Source of the DNA: Rhizobium skierniewicense
GTDB taxonomy: Bacteria > Pseudomonadota > Alphaproteobacteria > Rhizobiales > Rhizobiaceae
NCBI RefSeq assembly: GCF_014196515.1
Contig: NZ_JACIDV010000011.1
Span: 62,001-126,000 of the forward strand
Direction: 5' to 3'
Length of the DNA stretch: 64,000 nt
Of the stretch, positions 25,865-34,878 are shown one piece after another (within the stretch, counting starts at the first letter, position 1; every line of letters starts with the position of its first letter). The notes beneath the pieces were generated by a model. It was not told where the DNA came from. It saw nothing but the letters and a program-made list of their open reading frames with translations, and ran no database searches. The position numbers were made by a program, and so were the translations under genes.

Positions 25865-28147
25865 TCAACCTGGTGCCTCTTCCGGATACGGAGAGGCCTC
25901 CCAGGCGGCGATGTCCTCAAGCTCGCGACGAAGACGTTCGGCCTCTTCATCGCGCTGCCATTCCTCCTTCACGAGAACCATTGCACGCCTGACCCCAGCT
26001 CTCCGTTTGTGATTTCGCTCCACTTCGTTGAGATACTCCCCGCGAAGGACTCGCACAGCTTTTTCATATAGATCGTCCCTAGGCAGATCGACAGGCCTTG
26101 GCCCGCGACGTCGACGAGCGTTCAGTCTCAGCGTTCCGGATCTAATGGGTTGCGGAGTGACGGCGCGTTGCGGACCTATTTTTGAAGGGTCGATTACCGG
26201 CATCTTCACCTCACTGTCGAGATCGAAGACCTCACCAGTCAGCGCGCTTCGCACGGCCAGTCCCACCATACGCGCCATGACCGGAGGTAAGGCCGCCTGG
26301 ATCATAGCCAATCTTTGGTTTTGTCCCTCCGCCTGGAACTGCCATTCCGGCGGAAAGCCCTGTGCAGCCGCCAAGGCTGCGAACGTGATGCGCGGTTTGA
26401 AGCTTGTGTCCTTAACCTCATCCAGAGATGGCGGTTCTTCTACGACGCGCGGTCCCAGAAAACCGGCCTTCAACCATGATTCCGCCTCTGCTTTGCGTTT
26501 TACTTGCAGACGGCCCGCCTGGGATTTGGGCGCGTCAGTCGTTTGCTTCGATGGGATGTCAGGAAGCATCGACATGCGGTGATCGGCGCACCACCGCATT
26601 ATCCAACTATTGTAGAACTCCTGCTTTTCATCATTTGGACTTTCGGTCTCGTATGGCGCGATCGTCTCGGCGAGCACTTGCCCGGTACCTTTGATGTATC
26701 CGGGCGGTGGCGCCGTATACCAAGAGTTCTTTTTGAGCCGTTCCGCTATAGTTTCAATGCTGTCCGTCATGATCTGCGGTTTCTCGAAAAGACGGGGAAA
26801 GTCCTTGTGGATACCCACGAAGAAGTGCCGGTCGGTTGAGTGAGGAAGTCCGAACTCCTTGGTGTCGAGCGGAAAGTCGGCGACGTTGTAATCGCACGCT
26901 GTCAGGGTATTTACGATTCCGGCACGAAGCAGCAGAAAAGGGTGTTTCTCTCTGGCCCCGGCGTCGCACTCTAATATGAATGCCTTCGGCGATATCATGC
27001 GAATGATATCGATCATTTCAGGATAGAGGTCAGGTCTGCGAGAGTGCTTTGCACCCGGCATACAAGGAAGGCCGGCAGCGAAAAGGTCGACATTACGGAA
27101 CCTCGAAAGCTCCTTCTCGCCGAGCTCTCTCACATTGATCTTGGTGACAGGCCAGTGAGGCTGGTTATGTCTGAGAGTCTCGACAGCCGGGTTGTGTTTG
27201 TCAAAAAGCGCCACATGCTTGAATCCCGCGGCCTGAAGCCCGATCGACATCCCACCGGCACCGGCGCATAACTCCAGAACTTCCAGCCTTGAGTCAGTCC
27301 CCGCTGGGAACGCCTCGTGGGAGAGCAGCGGCGACAGCGCTTCAAGTAGAGACAGGCGACCTTCGCCGATGTCCCGCAGCAAATCCAGGCCACCACGCAT
27401 ACCGAACTTTCCGTCAGCCAACTGACGAAGAGCGAAATATGGTGCCGCTAGCTGCCGTGCTTCGACGTCGGACGATTCGAGGAGCGTGTGTGTGTCACCG
27501 AACACATCAGTGTACGATGCCATAGCCTCGACCGCTGCGGCAGCCAGTTTTTTGTGACAGAATGCATGCAGTTCTTCGTCTTCGTCGAATTCGCCGTGAT
27601 TCCATGATTCCTGAAAAGTTTGGAGGTCAAGCGCGATGGATTCGCTTTGGCGCTCCAATCTTTCAATCTTCCGCTTTGTCACATCGGTGGAGTAAGAACT
27701 CAGCACGGCTTTTCGACTTGCCTCTGACCTCGCGCATTCCCTGTCTGCATCTCGAACATTTTTTACTTCGTCGGCACGCAGAACCTTCGATTTGTTGAGG
27801 AGGCGGATGGTTTCGCGTTGCGCGACCTCGGTAGCCTCTGCGAACTCGTTGATCGCGGCGATCGAAATGCCGCTGCCGATCAGAAGTTCTCGATGAATAG
27901 AGAAGGGAGACGATTTTGGACTTAAGATGGCTGCAGTCTTCTGTAGCTGCTCGATCTCCCGGAGGGACATATTGGCGTGCATCGACAGGAATGTCTGGAC
28001 TTGCGCCGAATCCAGTCCAGCTAGGTCATCTAAACAAAGCGCGGCGTCAACGTACAGCTTCGTGATTTCTTTATTTATCGAGATCAGTTTGTTCGCCATC
28101 TTGGACAGTTTGGCTTTCTGATCGAATAGCATTTGGTTGGTGGTCAT
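25865..28147 (-). CDS. DNA cytosine-methyltransferase-like protein with degenerate catalytic motifs
   Basis: The product is about 760 residues. The N-terminal third is helical with an HTH-like patch (NMSLREIEQLQKTAAIL). A C5-methyltransferase fold follows: motif I is good (LEVLELCAGAGGMSIGLQAAGF) and the Pro-Cys of motif IV survives in AAGLPCMPG. The following FSxxG is lost, motif VI ENV is replaced by ECD, the motif VIII QxRxR region reads HSTDRHFF, and motif X GNAVxP reads QAALPP. A basic, helical C-terminal extension of about 100 residues is added. It shares architecture with the intact enzyme at 56.6 kb. The start at 28147 is preferred over 28183 because of GGAG upstream. Confidence 0.8.
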   Translation of the reverse strand: MTTNQMLFDQKAKLSKMANKLISINKEITKLYVDAALCLDDLAGLDSAQVQTFLSMHANMSLREIEQLQKTAAILSPKSSPFSIHRELLIGSGISIAAINEFAEATEVAQRETIRLLNKSKVLRADEVKNVRDADRECARSEASRKAVLSSYSTDVTKRKIERLERQSESIALDLQTFQESWNHGEFDEDEELHAFCHKKLAAAAVEAMASYTDVFGDTHTLLESSDVEARQLAAPYFALRQLADGKFGMRGGLDLLRDIGEGRLSLLEALSPLLSHEAFPAGTDSRLEVLELCAGAGGMSIGLQAAGFKHVALFDKHNPAVETLRHNQPHWPVTKINVRELGEKELSRFRNVDLFAAGLPCMPGAKHSRRPDLYPEMIDIIRMISPKAFILECDAGAREKHPFLLLRAGIVNTLTACDYNVADFPLDTKEFGLPHSTDRHFFVGIHKDFPRLFEKPQIMTDSIETIAERLKKNSWYTAPPPGYIKGTGQVLAETIAPYETESPNDEKQEFYNSWIMRWCADHRMSMLPDIPSKQTTDAPKSQAGRLQVKRKAEAESWLKAGFLGPRVVEEPPSLDEVKDTSFKPRITFAALAAAQGFPPEWQFQAEGQNQRLAMIQAALPPVMARMVGLAVRSALTGEVFDLDSEVKMPVIDPSKIGPQRAVTPQPIRSGTLRLNARRRRGPRPVDLPRDDLYEKAVRVLRGEYLNEVERNHKRRAGVRRAMVLVKEEWQRDEEAERLRRELEDIAAWEASPYPEEAPG

Positions 28148-28371
28148 GGAGCGGCTCCGAAAGGCATGGGCGACCTGTACCATCCAAAGGTTGAACTAAC
28201 CCAAAAAGCTAAAGTGAAAGAACCATGAATTGACACGATTAGCGGTGCCACCGGCACGACTTGTCATCGTACGGAAAATTAATCCCGGAGACGTCCCTTT
28301 CAGGACGAGGTTGGGCTACCAGGGGTCTACACAGACGGCTTCTATCTCGCTGAGACAGAGGTGTGGTCGGA

Positions 28372-28932
28372 TTACATTGTTGGATCAGCTAAGGACCCTT
28401 TTATTCTGGGCAATTCGATGGGTTCAACGGATATCACTACCCATTTTCCTGTCAAAGGGTTGTAGACGCCTGGAAGGCTGAAGTAACGGTCGATCTCCGC
28501 AAAATCTCCGTCGGTCGTCACGATGGGCGTTCCGTAGGTGATTGCGACCGCTGAGATCATCAAGTCGTGACTTACCCTTTGGCGTCTTTGGGCGGGGTTG
28601 GGAAACCAAAACTTCTTGAGCGCCGGACTAGCCATCATCTGCGCAAGTATGTCTTCCGTTTCACGCCCCAACCCCAAATAGAAGAAATCCGATTGTTCAA
28701 TATCCTCAATCGCCCGTAGGACACGAGCTTTTGTGTCCTCGTCTCTTGAAAGATAAAGACCGCGCTTTATCTCCATTAGAACTGGAAAGCATATGCACAG
28801 GTGGGCGACTTCGGAGGCTTCCGCCAGCCAATCTCTTAGGCCTTCAGGTGGACGCTTCCTTGCACGAGCGCTGAGGATCGTCGTGTCCAGAAGCAGCATC
28901 CGCCTATTGGATTTAGCATCCTGTTTTAGCAT
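28372..28932 (-). CDS. PIN-domain toxin-like ribonuclease
   Basis: The 186-residue protein has PIN-fold landmarks. The first acidic residue is in RMLLLDTTILSARARKRPP, followed by a mid-chain Glu in FPVLMEIKRGLYLS. The C-terminal acidic pair is in VSHDLMISAVAITYGTPIVTTDGDFAEID. PIN toxins of VapC/FitB type cut RNA. The start at 28932 follows GGAAAG. It faces, divergently, a small Phd-like gene at 29034 that could be its antitoxin. Confidence 0.82.
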   Translation of the reverse strand: MLKQDAKSNRRMLLLDTTILSARARKRPPEGLRDWLAEASEVAHLCICFPVLMEIKRGLYLSRDEDTKARVLRAIEDIEQSDFFYLGLGRETEDILAQMMASPALKKFWFPNPAQRRQRVSHDLMISAVAITYGTPIVTTDGDFAEIDRYFSLPGVYNPLTGKWVVISVEPIELPRIKGSLADPTM

Positions 28933-29033
28933 CGTCTTTCCAACGATCGATTTGCCGTTGTCGGCAGAAAACAGTACAATTGAACCGGCGTCAAAATATT
29001 TGGTCTCATGGGACTTTGAAGGTACCAACTCGT

Positions 29034-29225
29034 ATGAATAAGGCGTGGACTCGGCAGCGAGCGGAAAGTGACCCGAAAGAGCTGTTCGACGCGTCGAAAG
29101 ACGGTCCGCAGATCATAGAGGATGTCGATGGTCACTTCGTCCTGACGTTTAGCCCCACGGGGAAGATGCCTGTAAAGGATTGGGCAAAACTCCCAGGTAC
29201 TCTGGATGACGACGACAAGTTCTAG
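29034..29225 (+). CDS. Small Phd/YefM-like antitoxin candidate
   Basis: The 63-residue protein contains RAESDPKELFDASKDGPQIIEDVDGHFVLTFS, resembling the Phd/YefM pattern of a helix followed by a GPQ-x-I-x-(3)-G hairpin. The usual N-terminal DNA-binding extension is short. It is divergent from the PIN gene with about 100 bases between, an unusual arrangement since vapBC-type pairs are normally one operon. Its last 20 bases overlap the next gene. Confidence 0.55.
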   Translation: MNKAWTRQRAESDPKELFDASKDGPQIIEDVDGHFVLTFSPTGKMPVKDWAKLPGTLDDDDKF

Positions 29226-29523
29226 TCTCTGGCCCCACGACGACTTGCTAGAGTTCCAGCGATGTTTAGCGCGTCTCCCTACGGGTTTCTGCACGGTGGA
29301 ATTCGAAGGTGATAGGTGGGGTGTAACAGTGCGCCGATCCAACGATCAAAGACGCATCTGGCTCTACGCCGAGCAGCTCTCTGGTAACGACGTCGTTTCG
29401 TTCAACTTTTATCTTGCATCAGGGAGGAGTCCCACTCTTAAACCCTGTGAAATGTCTTCTGCGAAAGTGGTGAGTTTTGTGGTGAACCTTTGCCCTCAAC
29501 CAGACGACGCGGCTTCAAACTAG
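29206..29523 (+). CDS. Hypothetical protein in the Phd-like operon
   Basis: The 105-residue protein reads as alternating beta strands (GFCTVEFEGDRWGVTVRRSNDQRRIWLYAEQL, VSFNFYLASG) with no recognised family. The ATG at 29206 lies within the end of the preceding gene, so the two are translationally coupled. It might be part of the same toxin-antitoxin or a separate small immunity-type protein. Confidence 0.5.
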   Translation: MTTTSSSLWPHDDLLEFQRCLARLPTGFCTVEFEGDRWGVTVRRSNDQRRIWLYAEQLSGNDVVSFNFYLASGRSPTLKPCEMSSAKVVSFVVNLCPQPDDAASN

Positions 29524-29575
29524 AAGCGGTGGGGTAGGAAACCTCTTTCAAGCAGTCTGCGTCTCGGCCCGGCGA

Positions 29576-29880
29576 TCACAGGCCGAGTTCTAGCTGTGAG
29601 GTTTGTCCGCCCTCGTTGCTGAGTGATGACAGTGTGACGCCGACAAGCCGGATTGGTCTTTTGAATGGAAAGACAGACGCGAGCAAAATTTCAGCGGCAT
29701 CGATGAGCATCTCGACGCTTGTAATACCTGAGACCAGTGTCTTGCTTCGTGTCGCCTGGGTAAAGTCCGAATATTTGATTTTGACAGTCACCGTTTTTCC
29801 GGTGATGTCGTGTGCTTCACAATAACGCCAGACCTTTTCGGCCAAAGACTCTCCTGAAAACTGGAGGGAAGAGGGTCTCA
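29576..29880 (-). pseudogene. dinB (DNA polymerase IV) C-terminal fragment
   Basis: The frame carries a Y-family polymerase little-finger domain: SGESLAEKVWRYCEAHDITGKTVTVKIKYSDFTQATRSKTL to the typical C-terminus PIRLVGVTLSSLSNE. The catalytic palm and fingers are missing. The homology begins abruptly near 29880, where the NmrA-like fragment ends. It is therefore a truncated remnant left by a deletion or insertion. Confidence 0.8.
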
Positions 29881-29882
29881 GG

Positions 29883-30577
29883 TCAGATAGTATCCCCGGC
29901 AAGGAAGACGATCTCGTTGCTAATGGTCGGCTCGTAGAAGACGATTTCAGCGGTGAGAGCACCAATGTCGTCGGGTGTGGTCAGCGTGACAGCAGTGTCG
30001 TAACTGCCGAGGGCGTTGACTGTGTGCGTCTGCAGATCAACGACGCCGAAATCCGGTTCGAAGAGATAGCTCATGAACATGCCGGTGGAGATGATGACCC
30101 ACTGAGTCTTGCCATGAGCGAAGAAGTTCACGAACATCAAGTTGAGCGTCGAAGACGTCCTGCGGACCGCCTCGACCAATCGCTTCGAAATCGACCGAAC
30201 TGCCAGGGGAAATAGCGCGGTATACCGGACTGCAACGCCGCCTTTGCAAGCTTCATCGGTGTATTAATCCCAGCCGCATAGCCAGCGCAGCCGATGACGG
30301 TGTCGTACCTCGAGAAAAGAGACGCCAGTTCGTCGATTGAGCACTTCATCAAATCACCTTCGACGATCTCGATGCCAAGGTCTCCGATTTCAGCGATGTC
30401 GCCCTGCTTCGCCGGCACATCTGATACAACAGCACTGGCGCGCAGAAAAACGCTGCTCTTCGCGCCCTCGACGTCCTTGGCGCGAAGAGCCAAGTTGCGC
30501 AGAACGGGCATGCCGAGTTCCCCGGTCCCGAGGACAAGAATGTTCCGAGACTTCACGGTGGAGGCTGTTGTGTTCAT
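29883..30577 (-). pseudogene. NmrA-like NAD(P)-binding reductase, frameshifted and truncated
   Basis: The N-terminal Rossmann segment is clear (RNILVLGTGELGMPVLRNLALRAKD; later YDTVIGCAGYAAG and GIPRYFPWQFG). The reading then moves to a second frame (VDFEAIGRGGPQDVFDAQLDVRELLRS, around 30.1-30.2 kb) and back to another (TQWVIISTGMFMSYLFEPDFGVVD). At least two frameshifts are therefore present. The sequence stops at VFLAGDTI and runs straight into the dinB fragment. Related proteins are isoflavone-reductase-like or aromatic alcohol reductases. Confidence 0.75.
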
Positions 30578-30819
30578 CGATCTGAATCCTTCAAAATCCT
30601 GTGTTGCCGCTATTTGGCAAGTCAGGCCGACGAAGAAAGGAAGGTACACGGGTGATACTGCAGTTAGTCGACAATGCTGCAGATGGCGGACCCAGACGTA
30701 ACAGCCATCGGAAGAAAAATCAGAAACGCATCCGGCGGCCACCGCCTGCGAACGCCTTGATGTGATCGGCGAAGGCGAAGTAGATGTCTTTCTTGAAGTC
30801 TACGATCCACGGCAGCATG

Positions 30820-31281
30820 TCATGCCAGTCCCAATGTCACCATCGCCAGAACAGCATATCGACCGATCTTGGCGATGGACACCAGAAGAATGAACATCGG
30901 CAGGGGTTCCTTCAACACGCCTGCCGCGATGGTTATCGGATCACCTATGATGGGAACCCAACTCGCAAGCAGCGACCACTTTCCATAGCGTTGATACCAC
31001 CGCTGGGCTTTTTCAAGAGTCGCTTCAGACACCGGAAACCAGCGACGGCCACGAAACCGTTCAAGTCCACGGCCCAATGTCCAGTTGATGACCGAACCGA
31101 GAATGTTTCCGGCACCTGCGACGGCAATCAGTGCGATCACGGAATACTCGCCCGTTACCAGCAGGACGACCAGCAAGGCTTCGGACTGAGCGGGCAGGAT
31201 GGTTGCGGCAATCAGAGCCGTAAAGAAAAGACCGATATATACTGTCAATGTCAGTGATGCCTGTCTTTGACGATGCGTCAA
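30820..31281 (-). CDS. DedA/YqaA-type membrane protein
   Basis: The 153-residue membrane protein has the DedA/SNARE-associated pattern: LPAQSEALLVVLLVTGEYSVIALIAVAGAGNILGSVINWTLGRGLERF and RRWFPVSEATLEKAQRWYQRYGKWSLLASWVPIIGDPITIAAG. It closely fits the short YqaA subgroup. The role is probably membrane or lipid homeostasis. It is divergent from the P-type ATPase gene. Confidence 0.83.
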   Translation of the reverse strand: MTHRQRQASLTLTVYIGLFFTALIAATILPAQSEALLVVLLVTGEYSVIALIAVAGAGNILGSVINWTLGRGLERFRGRRWFPVSEATLEKAQRWYQRYGKWSLLASWVPIIGDPITIAAGVLKEPLPMFILLVSIAKIGRYAVLAMVTLGLA

Positions 31282-31338
31282 TGTAGCGATAATTGTCCTT
31301 CGGCACCAAAAGAACTAGCGCAGTCGCAAATTTTCTTC

Positions 31339-31369
31339 TTGCACCTCTAGCAGCTAGAGGTCGTAGAAC
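31339..31369 (+). promoter_or_regulatory. MerR-type promoter/operator of the P-type ATPase gene
   Basis: TTGCAC (31339-31344) is followed by a 19-bp spacer and TAGAAC (31364-31369). The spacer holds the near-perfect dyad ACCTCTAG-CAG-CTAGAGGT (31343-31361). A 19-bp spacer with a central dyad is the hallmark of MerR-family activated promoters. Confidence 0.85.
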
Positions 31370-31397
31370 TCCTCCCAGTGATAGTGAGGATTCCGAG

Positions 31398-33971
31398 ATG
31401 AGCGATTCGCTGCAGACGAGATTTCGCGTTGGGGGCATGGACTGCGCGTCCTGCGCATCGAAGATAGATACTGCCGTCAGGCGCATGCCGGGTGTAACAG
31501 ATGTGTCCGTCTCGGTCACTGCCGGAACGATGACGGTCAAGCACGACGAGACGAGCAATCTTGACGCGATTGCGAAGAAACTGTCCGGGCTCGGATACGA
31601 TGCGACAGCCATTCAGGCAAAGGCGAAGGCAGGTGCTGCCGAAACCGTCCATATCCACGGCCCAGACTGCTCGCACGACCACGATCATTCAGGTCACGAC
31701 CATTCCGGCCATTCCCATGATCAAGCTGGACATGAACACGGCCAACAATCCGATCCGGTCCAGCAGCAAGAGGTCGGCACGCCCGGACCACTGCAGGCGC
31801 GCTTCCGCGTCGGCGGTATGGACTGTGCCTCGTGCGCCGCAAAGATCGACACTGCAGTCAGGAGGATAGATGATGTCGAGGACGTGTCCGTCTCCGTCAC
31901 TTCCGGGACGATGACAGTCAAGCATGGTCAGTCCGCAGACTTGAAGGCTATCGAGAAACAGGTCTCCGCTCTCGGCTATTCGATTGTTCCCATCGTTAAG
32001 AAGGCAACGTCGTCGAGCCAGAGCGGCTTGCATGAGGGCCACGATCATGGCTCAAAGACCGGGGAGGCCGACATGGAAGGTCTTCACGGCCACGACCATG
32101 GTCCGTCTGAAGGTCCATGGTGGAAGAGCAAGAAGGGTCGTCTCACTATAATGGCGGGTGCCGCGCTCGTGCTTGCATACGGTGTCGGCCATCTGTTTCC
32201 TTCCATAGAAAGATACGCGTTCATAGTGGCAATGATGGTCGGTCTCGTTCCGATCGCCCGCCGCGCCTTCATGGCGGCACGGGCGGGAACACCATTCTCC
32301 ATCGAGATGCTGATGACGATCGCCGCCGTAGGCGCGCTGATCATCGACGCCACCGAGGAGGCTGCGGCGGTCGTCTTCCTGTTCCTGATTGGTGAACTCC
32401 TCGAAGGCGTGGCCGCAGGCAAGGCGCGCGACAGCATCAAGTCGCTGACGGCGCTGGTGCCCAAGACCGCTCTGCTGGAGGAAAATGGGAAGACCCGCGA
32501 GGTTCCTGCCGAGACGCTTGCAGTGGGCTCGATCATCCTCGTCCGACCCGGCGACCGTATATCGGCCGACGGTGTGATCGTTGCAGGCGAGAGCTCGATC
32601 GACGAAGCTCCTGTTACGGGTGAAAGCGTTCCGGTTCGCAAGGTCATCGACGACAACGTCTTTGCAGGTACCGTCAATGGTGATGCAGCACTACGCGTCA
32701 GAGTGACAGCAGCGGCTGCCGACAACACCATTGCGCGTGTTGTCCGCCTCGTTGAGGAGGCTCAGGAGTCCAAGGCTCCGACAGAACGCTTCATCGATCG
32801 GTTTTCCCGCTACTACACGCCGGGTGTGGTTGTCGTTGCTGCTCTTGTCGCGGTCATTCCTCCGCTGCTTGGCGGCGGTGACTGGAGCGAATGGATCTAC
32901 AAGGGTCTTGCCGTGCTTCTCATTGGCTGCCCATGCGCGCTCGTCATCTCGACACCAGCCGCCATTGCCGCGTCGCTGTCGTCAGGTGCACGCCGCGGTC
33001 TGCTTCTCAAGGGCGGTGCTGTTCTGGAGGGGCTTGGCAAACTCACAGCGATAGCTTTCGACAAGACGGGTACACTCACCGAAGGCAAGCCAAAGGTGAC
33101 GGATATTGTGCCGTTTGGCCGCAAGGTCGATGAAATCCTACGGTATGCTGCCGCACTCGAAATGGGATCAAGCCATCCGCTTGCCTTGGCAATTCTGGAC
33201 AAGGCAAACGAGGACGGTATCGATGCTCCGGTTGCGACCGATGCAAAGGCGCTCGGCGGCAAGGGTGTGACCGCGTTGATCGACGGGGTGGAGGTGTTCC
33301 TGGGCTCGCCCAAGGCCGCTGCGGAACGGGCGACGATCCCGATGGCGCACTCGAAGACGATCACCTCTCTCAACGACGAGGGGAAGACCGTCTCCGTGCT
33401 CGTGATCGGTACAGTTCTCGCTGGTGCCATCGCCATGCGCGACGAGCCGAGGGCCGATGCCGTGGCAGGCCTCAAGGCCCTGACAGACGCCGGCATCAAG
33501 ACCGTGATGCTGACTGGCGACAACAATCGGACGGCGACGGCCATCGGCGCCCAGCTCGGAATCGAGGTTCGTGCTGAGTTGATGCCCGAGGACAAGCAGC
33601 GGATCGTCGGCGAGTTGAAGGCGGAAGGGTTCGTGGTCGGAAAAGTCGGCGACGGCATCAATGATGCCCCTGCGTTGGCTGCAGCCGATGTCGGGATTGC
33701 AATGGGCGGCGGGACCGATGTGGCCCTGGAGACCGCGGATGCTGCCGTCCTGCATGGCAGGGTCGGAGATGTCGCCCTCATGGTCGATCTCTCGAAGCGC
33801 ACAATGCGCAACATTTTCCAGAACATCACCCTCGCGCTTGGTCTCAAGGCAGTCTTTCTGGTCACGACTATCATTGGTGTCACCGGGCTGTGGCCAGCAA
33901 TTCTTGCTGACACTGGTGCGACTGTGCTTGTCACCATGAACGCGCTGCGCCTGCTTCGCCCAATTCGTTGA
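31398..33971 (+). CDS. Heavy-metal P1B-type ATPase (Zn/Cd/Pb exporter) with two HMA domains
   Basis: The 857-residue metal exporter has two N-terminal HMA domains, each with VGGMDCASCA. They are separated by a His-rich linker (HIHGPDCSHDHDHSGHDH...) and followed by a second His-rich stretch before the membrane part. Other motifs: VTGESVPV (actuator), IGCPCALVIS (membrane CPC), FDKTGTLTEGK, SSHPLA and GDGINDAPALAAADVG. CPC with His-rich N-terminus points to divalent Zn/Cd/Pb (ZntA/CadA type). The two HMA domains are very alike and look like an internal duplication. The start ATG at 31398 lies 28 bases after the -10 of the MerR-type promoter. Confidence 0.95.
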   Translation: MSDSLQTRFRVGGMDCASCASKIDTAVRRMPGVTDVSVSVTAGTMTVKHDETSNLDAIAKKLSGLGYDATAIQAKAKAGAAETVHIHGPDCSHDHDHSGHDHSGHSHDQAGHEHGQQSDPVQQQEVGTPGPLQARFRVGGMDCASCAAKIDTAVRRIDDVEDVSVSVTSGTMTVKHGQSADLKAIEKQVSALGYSIVPIVKKATSSSQSGLHEGHDHGSKTGEADMEGLHGHDHGPSEGPWWKSKKGRLTIMAGAALVLAYGVGHLFPSIERYAFIVAMMVGLVPIARRAFMAARAGTPFSIEMLMTIAAVGALIIDATEEAAAVVFLFLIGELLEGVAAGKARDSIKSLTALVPKTALLEENGKTREVPAETLAVGSIILVRPGDRISADGVIVAGESSIDEAPVTGESVPVRKVIDDNVFAGTVNGDAALRVRVTAAAADNTIARVVRLVEEAQESKAPTERFIDRFSRYYTPGVVVVAALVAVIPPLLGGGDWSEWIYKGLAVLLIGCPCALVISTPAAIAASLSSGARRGLLLKGGAVLEGLGKLTAIAFDKTGTLTEGKPKVTDIVPFGRKVDEILRYAAALEMGSSHPLALAILDKANEDGIDAPVATDAKALGGKGVTALIDGVEVFLGSPKAAAERATIPMAHSKTITSLNDEGKTVSVLVIGTVLAGAIAMRDEPRADAVAGLKALTDAGIKTVMLTGDNNRTATAIGAQLGIEVRAELMPEDKQRIVGELKAEGFVVGKVGDGINDAPALAAADVGIAMGGGTDVALETADAAVLHGRVGDVALMVDLSKRTMRNIFQNITLALGLKAVFLVTTIIGVTGLWPAILADTGATVLVTMNALRLLRPIR

Positions 33972-34107
33972 GGAAGCGCGTTCTCCGCTGGTATGTTGCC
34001 GGGATATCTCAAGCATAGCCGACCCCCCTCGGCCATGCTCGGCGTGAGGGGCAATCCGCTCGAACTGGTTCAAGAACGCGGGCAGTCCGCGAGAATGGAG
34101 AGGACTT

Positions 34108-34614
34108 ATGAAGCTCAGGATCATTACTTCTGCGGCGATCGCGGCGATCTTCGCCGCGACAGGCGTTCCCGTCTCCTCCGACGCACATGACTTCAAGGCG
34201 GGCACCCTCGAACTGAAGCACCCTTGGTCAGCCAAGGCCCCTCCGGTGGCGCCCGTACTTGGGGCATATCTCGTGATCGTCAATACCGGAGCGGAAGCCG
34301 ATCGGCTTGTTGGCGGCAGCACGCCTGCCGCCGAACGTCTGGAGTTGCACGAGTCGACACTGGTCGACGGGGTCGCGCGCATGCGACCCGCGAAGCAGGG
34401 CATCGAGATCCAGGCTGGGAAGACCGTGAGCCTAAGACCGGGCGGCGCGCACATCATGCTCGTGAACCCCAGGCAGCGCCCAGGCGAGGGGGAGAAATTC
34501 AAGGCTACTCTGCAGTTCGAGAAGGCCGGTCCCGTCGAGGTCGAGTTCGTGGTTCAGTCAAAGGCGCAGGCCCCGTCGGCTTCCCAAGATCATGGTGCCC
34601 ACACCAAGCAGTGA
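34108..34614 (+). CDS. Periplasmic copper chaperone PCu(A)C family protein
   Basis: The 168-residue exported protein has a signal peptide (MKLRIITSAAIAAIFAATGVPVSSDA) and a PCu(A)C domain. The copper ligands appear as H in LELHESTLVDGVARM, its M, then H and M in GGAHIML. A His-rich tail (DHGAHTKQ) is added. The family delivers Cu(I) to cytochrome oxidase CuA. Its position after the metal ATPase and in an island with a SCO protein fits copper handling. Confidence 0.9.
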   Translation: MKLRIITSAAIAAIFAATGVPVSSDAHDFKAGTLELKHPWSAKAPPVAPVLGAYLVIVNTGAEADRLVGGSTPAAERLELHESTLVDGVARMRPAKQGIEIQAGKTVSLRPGGAHIMLVNPRQRPGEGEKFKATLQFEKAGPVEVEFVVQSKAQAPSASQDHGAHTKQ

Positions 34615-34878
34615 ATTTGCGCGAGAGCGGAGGTCGAAGGGGTCTGAAGGTGTCTCCCAGGAACAGGTCGGGCGCCTTCGTCACCTTCGAGATGTCTGGA
34701 AATTCATTGTGTCGCTAATCGGCGGATACTTGCCAAGGGCACACCTCAAGTCAAAAGCATAGCTGGAGTTTCATGATTTTCTTGGCGTGACGGGGCAAAC
34801 TGGCGTTTACTCGAAAGCGGAGATGAGACAGTTCCCGCCCGTCACAGAACCAACCATGCATGATGGTCCCGTAGCCCG

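Noticed and set aside
33168-34502. 444-codon minus-strand frame opposite the P-type ATPase and PCu(A)C genes
   Set aside because: Both plus-strand genes are certain; the reverse frame is a shadow.
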